This document shows positions 8,960-17,069 of a DNA stretch of 64,000 nucleotides, in pieces. The position numbers were made by a program, and so were the translations under genes. Each line of letters opens with the position of its first letter. Within the stretch, counting starts at the first letter, position 1. Origin of the DNA: DASXMT01 sp963781305 (lineage in GTDB: Bacteria; Actinomycetota; Acidimicrobiia; Acidimicrobiales; RAAP-2); contig CAWAFL010000011.1 in NCBI GenBank assembly GCA_963781305.1, forward strand, positions 620,001 to 684,000, in the 5' to 3' direction. The notes under the pieces were generated by a model, which saw only the letters and a list, made by a program, of their open reading frames with translations, did no database searches and was not told the DNA's origin.

Positions 8960-10648
8960 ATGGCGGACTCGGGTGCGGAAGCATCGGCTGCCGACCGACT
9001 GGCCCAGAGGCGAGAGCACCTCGGGACCTTTGGTTTCGTAGCTGCGTTGACGGCGTCCGAGACGGTTGCCTCGGCTGCTCAGCAGGCGGTGGAGCGCATC
9101 GCCGAGACCTTCGACGCGGAAATGGTTGCGATCGTGCAGTCAGATCGCCTGATCGCGTCGATCGGCTATCCCGCCGGGGCCGCGCCGGCGGCTGATCTCT
9201 GGGCAACGGCGACCGGAGATGACACCGCAATTCAGGTGCCTGGGTGCGGAAAGTGCTCCGCATCGTCAGTACGGCTCGAGCATCCTCTTGGGGCGACGCT
9301 GGTGGTGGCCCGATCCGGCCCCAGTGGTCTGAGCCGGTCGGAGACCTCGACTTTGAACAGCCTGGCCCGAGTGCTGTCACTCAGGATGAGCATGCTCCGA
9401 CTGGTGGAGGAGGAGCGAGCGTTGCGCGAGGAGAGCGAGCGGCAGGCGGCCGAGGTCGCCCACCTGCTCGACATTCTCGCCGAGCGCCAGACGAAGCTCG
9501 AGTGGCTTGCCGGCGAGCAAGCGGCTCTCGGGCGGGTAGCGACGCTGGTCGCCACCGGGGTGCCGCAAGATCGGTTGTTCGCTGCCGTCGCCGAGGAGGT
9601 GAGCAAGCTGGCCAAGGCAGACTCCGTGTGGATGGTTCGCTTCGAGTCCGAGGACACCGTTGTGGTTGAAGCCATATGGGAGAAGCATCCCAGTGGGGTG
9701 GACATCAGTACCCGATTCAAGATCGACGGATGGTATCCGGCCACGACGGTTCAGAGGTGGGCCCGGTCAACGCGGATCGATGATCCGGCCCTTCTCGGCG
9801 GAGAGATCGCCGCGGTCTGGATGCGGCTGCACATACGGTCGGCGGTGGCGAGCCCCATAGCCGTCGCCGGTCGGGTGTGGGGCGCCGTCGTCGTGGCCAC
9901 TGCGGACACGGATCCGATGGTTGCCGACACCGAGGACCGCGTTGCCAGGTTCACGGAACTGATAGCCACCGCGGTCTCGAATGCCGAAGCGAGCGTTGCT
10001 CTAGCCGCTTCTCGGGCTCGTCTGGTGGCGGCGGGCGATGACGTGCGTCGTCGAATCGAGCGGAACCTTCATGACGGCGCCCAGCAGCGACTGGTGACGC
10101 TGGCCCTCAAGCTTCGAAGCGTCCGCGACACCGTGCCCGGCGAATCGGCCGACTTTCGGGAGCAGCTGCTGAGCATCGAGTCCGGCATGAACGATTTGCT
10201 CGACGAGTTGCGTGAAATTTCGCGTGGCGTTCACCCCGCGGTGCTGTCACAGGCGGGCCTCACTCCCGCATTGCGCTCAGTGGCTCGAACGGCGGCAGTC
10301 CCGGTCCGGCTCGAGGTCCAAGACGTGAAGCGCCTGCCAGAGGCCGTCGAGGTGGCCGGGTACTACGTGGTGTCCGAAGCGCTGGCGAACGCCTCCAAGC
10401 ACGCTCAGGCCACCGTGGTCGACGTCGCGGCCCGGGTCGCGGATGACACCTTGCGGATCCGGGTATGCGACGACGGGGTCGGAGGCGCCGATCCGGCTCT
10501 CGGTTCCGGGCTGATCGGACTTCAGGATCGGGTCGAGGCACTGGGCGGATCGCTCATGGTGGCGAGCGCCAAAGGGGTTGGGACCACTATTGAAGTGGAC
10601 CTTCCCATTGCCGAGAGCTCGGCGTCGCCATCGGCGCTCGGGGGTTGA
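8960..10648 (+). CDS. GAF-domain sensor histidine kinase, HisKA_3/NarX-like
   Basis: A 562-aa soluble kinase. An N-terminal GAF-like domain (about 15-140, with a CGKC pair) leads through a coiled coil (about 145-195) to a second GAF-like domain (about 195-345). The dimerisation/phospho-acceptor helix has RRRIERNLHDGAQQRL with His371 as probable phosphosite. The HATPase domain shows EALANASKHA, VCDDGVGG and GLIGLQDRVEALGG. There is no membrane segment. It starts 2 nt after the FIST gene; TTG 8954 overlapping the FIST stop is an alternative start. The FIST protein is the likely input and the NarL-type regulator at 6612 the likely output. Confidence 0.9.
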   Translation: MADSGAEASAADRLAQRREHLGTFGFVAALTASETVASAAQQAVERIAETFDAEMVAIVQSDRLIASIGYPAGAAPAADLWATATGDDTAIQVPGCGKCSASSVRLEHPLGATLVVARSGPSGLSRSETSTLNSLARVLSLRMSMLRLVEEERALREESERQAAEVAHLLDILAERQTKLEWLAGEQAALGRVATLVATGVPQDRLFAAVAEEVSKLAKADSVWMVRFESEDTVVVEAIWEKHPSGVDISTRFKIDGWYPATTVQRWARSTRIDDPALLGGEIAAVWMRLHIRSAVASPIAVAGRVWGAVVVATADTDPMVADTEDRVARFTELIATAVSNAEASVALAASRARLVAAGDDVRRRIERNLHDGAQQRLVTLALKLRSVRDTVPGESADFREQLLSIESGMNDLLDELREISRGVHPAVLSQAGLTPALRSVARTAAVPVRLEVQDVKRLPEAVEVAGYYVVSEALANASKHAQATVVDVAARVADDTLRIRVCDDGVGGADPALGSGLIGLQDRVEALGGSLMVASAKGVGTTIEVDLPIAESSASPSALGG

Positions 10649-10653
10649 GAATC

Positions 10654-10676
10654 ACCCGACCCGTGTGATGTCGGGT
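10654..10676 (+). terminator. putative terminator hairpin after the kinase gene
   Basis: ACCCGAC (10654-10660) and GTCGGGT (10670-10676) form a perfect 7-bp stem with a 9-nt loop, 6 nt after the kinase stop codon. No long T-tract follows, as is common in high-GC genomes. Confidence 0.5.
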
Positions 10677-10828
10677 CACCCTCTCATACCTGATCATCGC
10701 GGTGGACCGAATAGCGCAATACGAGCGAATAATGAGCAGCTGGGAGCCGCGACATGAAGACCGAGAAGACGATCGCGCCGATGACCAACTCGAGCCGAAC
10801 CGGGCAAAGGGGGACCCGGGAGGGGCGC

Positions 10829-11206
10829 ATGATCGAAACGACCATCCGAAGTACGAGCTTTTTGCTCAACGTGTGGGGAAATCTCGATTGGACGGGCTCC
10901 ATGCTGCTCCGCCAGGTCATAGACGACCTGCTGCGGCCCGGAACCCACATCGTCATCGACCTCAGCCACGCCGATGCCATAGACGGCGTCGGCATCAGCG
11001 CATTGGTCGGGACGGTTCGCCGTGTGCGGGCCGTCGAGGGCACCACCCAGATCCGAAACGTCCCGGCAAACGTGCGCCACACCATGGACCTCGCCGGCGT
11101 TTCTCAGCTGGTAGCGCCTGCGCCGGCTCCGAATGAGCAGCGACACCGATTCAGGGCCATCGAACTGCCGGGCCGAGCTGTCCACCGGTACCGGGGTCGC
11201 TGGTAA
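10829..11206 (+). CDS. STAS-domain protein (anti-sigma factor antagonist-like)
   Basis: A 125-aa STAS protein. VWGNLDWTGSMLLRQVIDDL and VIDLSHADAIDGVGISALVG match the fold and the conserved loop. In SpoIIAA-type antagonists that loop reads D-S-[ST]-G and carries the phosphorylated serine; here it is D-G-V-G, so the residue is missing. The start ATG 10829 has GGGAGGGG upstream; ATG 10754 is an in-frame alternative. It follows the FIST-kinase pair after a hairpin, which suggests a related signalling role. The partner anti-sigma factor is not in the window. Confidence 0.75.
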   Translation: MIETTIRSTSFLLNVWGNLDWTGSMLLRQVIDDLLRPGTHIVIDLSHADAIDGVGISALVGTVRRVRAVEGTTQIRNVPANVRHTMDLAGVSQLVAPAPAPNEQRHRFRAIELPGRAVHRYRGRW

Positions 11207-11268
11207 CGCACGTTGTGGCTCGCGTGGCCAGCCGGTGACGCACCTTGGTTGAGTCCGACGGCGGGGCC

Positions 11269-12162
11269 TCAGTCTTGGCCGGCCTCGGTATCGGCACTCC
11301 GCAAACGGATCACGGCCGAAGCGTCGAGTCGTCCCTCCCCCTGTGCTTGCAGCGCGCCATAGTCCGCCTCGGCAAGAGTCGAGAGCGGCATGGGGACACC
11401 CAGCTGTTCGGCTTGAGCAAGGCAGATCCCGAGATCTTTATGCATCCAATCGACGGCGAATCCGAAGTCGAACCGTCCGGCAACCATCGTGCGCCCCCGG
11501 TTCTCGAGGTACCACGAGTTGGCTGCTCCCTTGGTCACCGCGTCCATGACCGGGCCGATGGCCAGCCCGGCCGTCACGGCGAAGTTGAGGGCCTCCGCCG
11601 CGCCTTCGATCGCCGCGGCACACAGAACCTGGTTCACCATCTTGGTCAGCTGACCATGCCCGATCGGACCGACATGGGTGATGAACGCGCCATAGGTCTC
11701 GAGAACGGGTCGGACCGTGCCAAGCGTCACATCGTCCGCTCCGCACATGATGCTGAGCCTCCCGGCCTGCGCGCCGACCTGGCCACCTGACACCGGTGCG
11801 TCCACGAAGCCGCCACCCCTGGTTACCAGTGTCTCACCGAGCTCCCGGGCCAGCCCTGCTGACGCGGTGGTGTGATCGACCAGCACCGCTCCCGGGGCAA
11901 GCGCGGCGAGCACGCCGTGTTCGCCGTACACGACCTCTCGTACGTCGGAGTCACCCCCGACGCACGTGCAGACGACGTCGGCGCCCTCCGCCGCCCCACC
12001 CGGGGCATCGGCCATCGAGCCTCCGTGCTCGGACACCCAACGTGCTGCCTTCGAGGTAGTCCGGTTGAACACGGTGACCTCGTGCCCTGCTTCCGCCACA
12101 TGGCCAGCCATCGGATACCCCATGTTCCCCAGACCGATGAAGGCGACCCTCAGCGGAGTCAT
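11269..12162 (-). CDS. NAD(P)-dependent oxidoreductase, 3-hydroxyisobutyrate dehydrogenase family
   Basis: A 297-aa beta-hydroxyacid dehydrogenase. FIGLGNMGYPMAGHVAEAGH is the N-terminal nucleotide-binding fold with the GLGxMG signature, FVDAPVSGG is the substrate-binding motif, and GQLTKMVNQ provides the catalytic Lys. The family oxidises 3-hydroxyisobutyrate, tartronate semialdehyde-type or related hydroxyacids. ATG 12162 was chosen because GTGAGG lies 5 nt upstream; ATG 12186 is in frame. It stands alone between the STAS gene and the CadD-like gene. Confidence 0.9.
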   Translation of the reverse strand: MTPLRVAFIGLGNMGYPMAGHVAEAGHEVTVFNRTTSKAARWVSEHGGSMADAPGGAAEGADVVCTCVGGDSDVREVVYGEHGVLAALAPGAVLVDHTTASAGLARELGETLVTRGGGFVDAPVSGGQVGAQAGRLSIMCGADDVTLGTVRPVLETYGAFITHVGPIGHGQLTKMVNQVLCAAAIEGAAEALNFAVTAGLAIGPVMDAVTKGAANSWYLENRGRTMVAGRFDFGFAVDWMHKDLGICLAQAEQLGVPMPLSTLAEADYGALQAQGEGRLDASAVIRLRSADTEAGQD

Positions 12163-12332
12163 GAGGACCTCACCACGCCCGGGCATCGAGACCCGATCGA
12201 ACGAGGATCGAGGACGTCGAGATGGAGCATTTCGTCAGCATACAAAGGGTCCCCGGCCAACCTGCGGCGCATCTCGGTTAGGAATAAACGGACAGCGATC
12301 CGGGGGAGGGCGATCGGGAGCACGGGCAGCGC

Positions 12333-12926
12333 TCAGAACAACCCGTCCAGCGTCCCCGATCTGACCAGGACGATCACTCCGATGACGCAGTAGACGACTG
12401 GGATCAGGTACGCGCCCGCCTTCCCGACAAAGACGAGCGTCCGCGGGTGACGGCCCAGGAGGAGGGCACCGGCGCACAGGAGGGCGTCCAACACGAGCAG
12501 GCAAAGCAGGAAGAAGGCGCCCTCGGCAAGCTTGCTCGCCCGGAGTATGGGGATATAGACGGCCAGGTTGTCGCCGCCGTTGCCGACAGTCACAAGCGCC
12601 GCGGTGACCAGCCCGGGTGCCACCGACGTCTGAGCGTCGTACTGGGCCTGATTCCGGTGGCGCAGGGCCATCAGGCCCCGGATGCCCAAAGCGATGGGGA
12701 CCAGTCCCAACAGACCGACCCACCGGGTCGGGAGCTCGAAGAGGGCGCCGGCAGCAGCGGCGCTGACCAGGACAATGAACGCGAAGCCGAGAAATTGTCC
12801 GGCGACGACCCGCCACACGCGCTGCGGTGGAGCGGCGGCGAACTGAGCCGTCGTCACAACGAAATTGTCGATGTTCGTGCTGACGAACGAGCCAACAGCG
12901 ATACCGACCAGGGCTGCGGGAGCCAT
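12333..12926 (-). CDS. CadD-like cadmium resistance transporter family protein
   Basis: A 197-aa integral membrane protein with about five to six hydrophobic helices. GIAVGSFVSTNIDNFVVTTA near the start and GNGGDNLAVYIPI in the middle match the PF03596 (CadD) family, whose paired acidic D-N motifs lie in opposite membrane halves. Characterised CadD proteins export cadmium. It is divergent from the TetR gene at 13046, with a 32-bp near-perfect palindrome between them, so metal- or drug-responsive control is plausible. Metal specificity cannot be read. Confidence 0.85.
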   Translation of the reverse strand: MAPAALVGIAVGSFVSTNIDNFVVTTAQFAAAPPQRVWRVVAGQFLGFAFIVLVSAAAAGALFELPTRWVGLLGLVPIALGIRGLMALRHRNQAQYDAQTSVAPGLVTAALVTVGNGGDNLAVYIPILRASKLAEGAFFLLCLLVLDALLCAGALLLGRHPRTLVFVGKAGAYLIPVVYCVIGVIVLVRSGTLDGLF

Positions 12927-12975
12927 CCCCGAGAACGTACCAACCGGTATAAGCCCTGGCCGGAAGTGGATGGAT

Positions 12976-13007
12976 CACTCCGCTTACCTGATAACCTAAG
13001 CGGAGTG
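12976..13007. promoter_or_regulatory. 32-bp inverted repeat with 11-nt perfect arms
   Basis: CACTCCGCTTA (12976-12986) and TAAGCGGAGTG (12997-13007) are perfect complements around a 10-nt spacer. The position between divergent CadD-like and TetR genes, about 40-50 nt from each start, is that of a shared operator. Confidence 0.7.
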
Positions 13008-13045
13008 ACTTCTCCGTATGGCCATTTCACGAACGCTGTCGGTTG

Positions 13046-13693
13046 ATGTTCTCGAATGCGGCCGTTCGGCCCCTCCGCAGCGATGCCGCCAAGAACCGCG
13101 AACGCCTGCTGAAGGCGGCTGGTCGAGTCTTCGAGGAGCAGGGTCTCGAGGCCAGCGTCGCTGACGTCGCCCGAGCCGCTGGCGTTGGCATGGGCACGTT
13201 CTACCGGCGGTTCCCCACAAAAGACGCCCTGATCGAGGCGCTCGTCACCGAGGTGTTGGCCATGACGATCTCCATGGCCAAAGAGGCGGCGGGGCAACCT
13301 GACGGCTCGGGCCTTGAGCACTTCCTCGAAGCTTCGAGCCGCTATCAGGCCGAGCACGTTGGATGTCTGCCGAGGTTGTGGAGTGCCGATCACGAATTGA
13401 TTCGCGTCGCTCGCCGATTGATCGCCGACCTCCTGGCTGATGCCAAGGCGCACCGTCGGGTACGCGAGGACCTCACCACCACCGATATCAGCCTCGCTCT
13501 GTGGTCCATCCGAGGGGTGCTCGAGACGACGAGCGGCGCCGCCCCCGAGGCCGTGCGACGCCACCTTGATCTGCTGGTCGCAGGGATGCGTCCGTCGAAG
13601 GACAAGTTGCCCCACCGCCCGGTGAGCCAGGCTCAAGTGGACCGGATCCTCAGCTCGTCAGGTGCCCGCCGAACCACCCCGTCACCATGTTGA
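13046..13693 (+). CDS. TetR/AcrR family transcriptional regulator
   Basis: A 215-aa regulator. KNRERLLKAAGRVFEEQGLE starts the DNA-binding domain, followed by VADVARAAGVGMGTFYRRFP and TKDALIEAL. The C-terminal domain resembles the SbtR-like group found beside efflux genes. It overlaps the ribosome binding site of the DHA2 transporter at 13704, so the two are translated from one message. ATG 13046 is preferred over TTG 13043. The 32-bp palindrome just upstream is the likely binding site, giving control over this operon and the divergent CadD-like gene. Confidence 0.9.
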   Translation: MFSNAAVRPLRSDAAKNRERLLKAAGRVFEEQGLEASVADVARAAGVGMGTFYRRFPTKDALIEALVTEVLAMTISMAKEAAGQPDGSGLEHFLEASSRYQAEHVGCLPRLWSADHELIRVARRLIADLLADAKAHRRVREDLTTTDISLALWSIRGVLETTSGAAPEAVRRHLDLLVAGMRPSKDKLPHRPVSQAQVDRILSSSGARRTTPSPC

Positions 13694-13703
13694 GGTTGAC
13701 CAC

Positions 13704-15248
13704 ATGACCGCGCTCAAGACAACAGCGGCGCCCGAGGCGCCCTCCGGTCCGACGAGAGCCCACTGGTGGATCCTCGTTGTCATCGCCGGGGCACAGCTCA
13801 TGGTGGTGCTCGACTCGACGATCATGATCATTGCCCTGCCCTCGGCCCAACACGGGCTCGGGTTCTCGAACGCCGACCGTCAATGGGTCGTGACCGCCTA
13901 CACCCTGGCCTTCGGCGGGTTCCTGGTTCTGGGTGGGCGGATCAGCGACATGATCGGGACCAGACGGACCCTCATCATCGGAGTAGTGGGCTTTGCAGCG
14001 GCCTCGGCCCTCGGGGGCGCAGCCCAATCCACGGTCATGCTGATCGGTGCCCGGGGCCTGCAGGGCTTGTTCGGAGCCCTGTTGGCTCCCTCGGTGCTCT
14101 CGTTGTTGAGCACCACCTTCACCGACCCACGCGAGCGAGGTCGGGCGTTTGGGATCTATGCCACGATTGCCATCAGCGGCGCTGCCTTCGGCCTCATCCT
14201 TGGCGGGTTCTTGACCCAGTATCTCGATTGGCGCTGGTGCCTGTTCGTCAACCTGCCCATCGCCGCTCTCGTCGCCTTCGGCGCCTTCACGTTGATCCCG
14301 GGCGGACGGGGCACGCCCGGCGTCCGGCTCGACCTCCTCGGCGTCGTGCTCGGTTGTGGCGGGCTGGTGGCCCTGGTCTACGGGTTGGGTCAGGCCGGCG
14401 CCGACGGTTGGCGGTCCGCTGGAGTGGTCGGCCCACTGATCATCGCCTTGGTCCTCCTGGTCGGCTTCACCTTCTGGCAGTCGAAGGGACCGAATCCGCT
14501 GTTGCCGCTTCGGGTGGTGAAGAACCGGAACCGGGCCGGCTCGTTCCTGACCATCATGCTGGCAGTGACGGGCATGTTCGGAACGTTCCTGTTCCTCACC
14601 TACCTGCTCCAGACGGTCGACCATTACTCGCCGCTCAAGACGGGCGTGGCCTTCTTGCCGTTGATGGCCATGAACGGCGTGGCGGCAACACAGCTGGCTA
14701 GCCGTCTCATGCCCCACGTGCGTACCCGGCTCCTGGTCGTCCCCGGCCTCCTGATCGCTGCCGCCGGTGTTCTCTTTCTGACCCAGCTCACCCCGGAATC
14801 GTCCTACGTAACCCACGTGCTCCCGGCCGAGCTCCTCTTGGGCCTTGGCCTCGGGATCGCCATGGTTCCCTGCATCAGCACGGCTACCAACAACGCCGAC
14901 CCACGGGACGTGGGGGTCACATCGGCAATGACGACCACGTCGCAACAGATTGGGGCCTCAATCGGCACGGCGCTGCTCAACACCATCGCCGCCACGGCTA
15001 CGGCCGCCTATCTCGTTGCTCACACCAAAGGAGCCGACCTCGCGTCGAGAGCGACGGTCCATGGGTTCGCCGTGGCCAGTGAATGGGCCGTCGGAATCCT
15101 GGTTCTGGGGGCAGTGACAGGCGGCATCTTGATTACGGCCCACCCGGCGCGGGATGCCGCCCGTCGTGCTCCGGCGGTGCCGTCGGCTGACGGGATTGCC
15201 GCCACGGGTGATGCCGAAGCGGTGGACGAAGCCAGCGTCGTAGTCTGA
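13704..15248 (+). CDS. DHA2 family MFS efflux transporter (EmrB/QacA type)
   Basis: A 514-aa membrane protein of the size of 14-helix drug/proton antiporters. WWILVVIAGAQLMVVLDSTI starts helix 1 with the D-S-T-I signature, QWVVTAYTLAFGGFLVLGGR leads into motif A (GGRISDMIGTRR), and SGAAFGLILGGFL is motif C of exporters. The start ATG 13704 has GAGG 8 nt upstream overlapping the TetR stop; the longer frame from 13662 lies inside TetR. It is probably a TetR-controlled exporter of a toxic or signalling compound. Confidence 0.92.
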   Translation: MTALKTTAAPEAPSGPTRAHWWILVVIAGAQLMVVLDSTIMIIALPSAQHGLGFSNADRQWVVTAYTLAFGGFLVLGGRISDMIGTRRTLIIGVVGFAAASALGGAAQSTVMLIGARGLQGLFGALLAPSVLSLLSTTFTDPRERGRAFGIYATIAISGAAFGLILGGFLTQYLDWRWCLFVNLPIAALVAFGAFTLIPGGRGTPGVRLDLLGVVLGCGGLVALVYGLGQAGADGWRSAGVVGPLIIALVLLVGFTFWQSKGPNPLLPLRVVKNRNRAGSFLTIMLAVTGMFGTFLFLTYLLQTVDHYSPLKTGVAFLPLMAMNGVAATQLASRLMPHVRTRLLVVPGLLIAAAGVLFLTQLTPESSYVTHVLPAELLLGLGLGIAMVPCISTATNNADPRDVGVTSAMTTTSQQIGASIGTALLNTIAATATAAYLVAHTKGADLASRATVHGFAVASEWAVGILVLGAVTGGILITAHPARDAARRAPAVPSADGIAATGDAEAVDEASVVV

Positions 15249-15323
15249 CGTCCACCGTGCGGTTGGACGCCGGGGTCCGAGCCCATTGCTTCGCCCATCG
15301 TGGGGACGAAGGTGATCGTACGG

Positions 15324-15764
15324 TCAGGTCCCCTGCTTGGTTCGAGCCTCTCGGGGGTAGAGACCGATCCTCCGATATCGGATGTTCATACGGCGGACCT
15401 GCGCGTTGTACGTGTCGATGAGCCGAGAGCGCTCCACCTGGTCCGTGCACTCCTCGAGCTCGGCTTCGAGTTCGCGGCGCATGCGGTCAATCCGCTGCCC
15501 ATCAGTGAGGGATCCTGATCGAGAAGCGCGGCGGGGTCGCGGTGGGGCACCGTAGTGCCCACCGTCAACCCGAGTCCGACCGGCAACCTGAGGAATGTCC
15601 AAATCCTTACGAAGCACGTATTGGTCGTTCGACTTGTTGACGTGGATAGCGACCACGTTCGGGCTGCGCATGCACACCTCGACACATGCGGGCTTGGTGC
15701 AGTAGTCGTATCCGCTCTTGCTTCTCTCGACGGGGAGGGCATCCCCGCAGTTCTTGCACTTCAA
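15324..15764 (-). CDS. small zinc-ribbon protein of unknown function
   Basis: A 146-aa protein. The N-terminus has CKNCGDAL followed by YCTKPACVEVC, a likely zinc knuckle. The middle is basic and proline-rich, and the C-terminal half is a charged helix (RIDRMRRELEAELEECTDQV). No enzyme motif is present. Similar small Cys-rich proteins are widespread hypotheticals in actinobacteria. A role in nucleic acid or protein contacts is a guess from composition only. Confidence 0.65.
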   Translation of the reverse strand: MKCKNCGDALPVERSKSGYDYCTKPACVEVCMRSPNVVAIHVNKSNDQYVLRKDLDIPQVAGRTRVDGGHYGAPPRPRRASRSGSLTDGQRIDRMRRELEAELEECTDQVERSRLIDTYNAQVRRMNIRYRRIGLYPREARTKQGT

Positions 15765-15861
15765 TATCAGGTCCTTCGTCGAACATCACATGAAGGGGGT
15801 CGCCGGCCGACGTCATCCGTTGCCGGAATTACGCCAGAGAGCCCGTTCATTTTACCAATGT

Positions 15862-15900
15862 GGCCATCCGCTCCGTTCAGGTTTCAACCAGCGGATGGCC
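15862..15900. repeat. 11-bp perfect inverted repeat (stem-loop)
   Basis: GGCCATCCGCT (15862-15872) and AGCGGATGGCC (15890-15900) pair perfectly around a 17-nt loop, about 100 nt upstream of the zinc-ribbon gene. There is no T-tract on either side, so an operator or an RNA structure is more likely than a simple terminator. Confidence 0.5.
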
Positions 15901-16072
15901 GGGGACCGGTACCGACAACAAACACCAGAACGGGCTGCGACCGAACGTTCATCCACCAGTCACTCCACGTTTACGTTGATGCTGCAGACTTTCCCGTATG
16001 GTCCGCCTGCCCGGTACCGTACTCGGAGCGCCCGCCGCCGTCGCCCGGCTAACGGGGATCACCTCGGTCAGG

Positions 16073-16168
16073 GGCCTGCCCGACCACATGTGGGCCTGCC
16101 TGTTTGACCTCGATGGTCTCACCAGCACGACCATGATGGACGCCGCGCCGTGGCGAGACGTTGTTGAC
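16073..16168 (+). pseudogene. N-terminal relic of a beta-phosphoglucomutase-like HAD protein
   Basis: The frame reads GLPDHMWACLFDLDG then LTSTTMMDAAPWRDVVD. Actinobacterial beta-phosphoglucomutase family proteins begin with GLPD, xACLFDLDGVLT, then a short helix ending A-W-K-x-M-F-D. Here the V of DGV is missing and the match fades after about 32 residues. No later domain is present before the next gene. This is read as a decayed start of such a gene. Confidence 0.5.
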
Positions 16169-16412
16169 GTCTGTGCCGGACCCACACCCGAAACCGTAGG
16201 TGCGCCCGACATGCTCTCCTACGACCGTTTTGCGCTGACGACGCTCCACGTTCCCCACGACGGGCAGCCCGAGGCCGTATCCGACCGGACTGTGTTTTCC
16301 TGGTCAGCCAGAATTCCCCGGCGATGGACGCCCCGTCCAACGGGGCGACCGGACGCAGCGTCCAACGTTGGAACGATGCGACATCGAACTCGGCCCACGG
16401 GCAGGACCTGGA

Positions 16413-17069
16413 CTACCCAGGGAAGAAAGGTGCCATGGCATCGCTGATCGAGAACCTCGAAGGACGGTCGTGGCCGGCACAGAGGTCGCATATGGTCCGG
16501 GCCAGGTCGGCGGCCGACGAGAAGGTGAGGGAATGGATCCCGAGCCGGGCCGCAGCCTCGGTGTTGCTCGCCTTGTCGTCGACGAACAACGTCTGTTCCG
16601 GTGCGGCCCCGATGATATCGAGGGCCCGTTCGAAGATCCTCGGCTCGGGTTTGACCACGCCAAGGCGACAGCTGTAGAGGCGGTGAGTAAAGAGACTGGC
16701 CCAGCCGAAGCTGTCGATCCTATCCGCCTGAGGATGGGGCGCGTTGGAGAGAAGGGCAAGCCGGGTGCCTCGGCTGGCCGATGCGAACAGGATCCGCAGG
16801 GTGTGGGGGTTGAGGTGGAGCCAGCCCCCAATGTCGGTGTCGACCAGGTGTCCCAACAGCGGCTCGTCGGCCGCCAACGGCCGGTGGAGGACCGATGACC
16901 AGTACGCCTCCGACGATAGGCCCCGGTCATAGTCGGGTCGGTAGCGCCAGTAGCGCTGGCGTAGCTCGTCGAGGTTCACGCCACCGAGCCGAGCAAGTTG
17001 GTTGAGGATGTCGGCCGGTTGCGGCCTGCTGATCACCTCGCCGTAGTCGACCAGCAGGTGGGTGATCAC
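16413..17069 (-). CDS. HAD-IA family hydrolase
   Basis: A 218-aa phosphatase-like protein. Motif I is LLVDYGEVIS (nucleophile Asp, with Gly in place of the second Asp as in the D-[FY]-G-G-V group), motif II is LLSNAP, motif III the Lys in GVVKPEPRIF and motif IV FVDDKASN. GTG 17069 overlaps the MFS stop codon as GTGA, indicating translational coupling. As the last gene of a DeoR-MFS-HAD operon it probably dephosphorylates a sugar phosphate or similar compound handled by the transporter. A similar pairing, ybjI-ybjJ, exists in E. coli. Confidence 0.87.
   Translation of the reverse strand: MITHLLVDYGEVISRPQPADILNQLARLGGVNLDELRQRYWRYRPDYDRGLSSEAYWSSVLHRPLAADEPLLGHLVDTDIGGWLHLNPHTLRILFASASRGTRLALLSNAPHPQADRIDSFGWASLFTHRLYSCRLGVVKPEPRIFERALDIIGAAPEQTLFVDDKASNTEAAARLGIHSLTFSSAADLARTICDLCAGHDRPSRFSISDAMAPFFPG

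Larger units (their letters stand above)
15765..16412. other. intergenic stretch with a hairpin and a gene relic
   Basis: About 650 nt without an intact gene. It holds the hairpin at 15862-15900 and a recognisable N-terminal scrap of a HAD phosphatase at 16073-16168. The longest open frames have arbitrary composition. Confidence 0.5.

Noticed and set aside
13650..14945. 431-codon minus-strand open frame opposite the DHA2 transporter
   Set aside because: Very hydrophilic antisense of a membrane protein gene, no domain.
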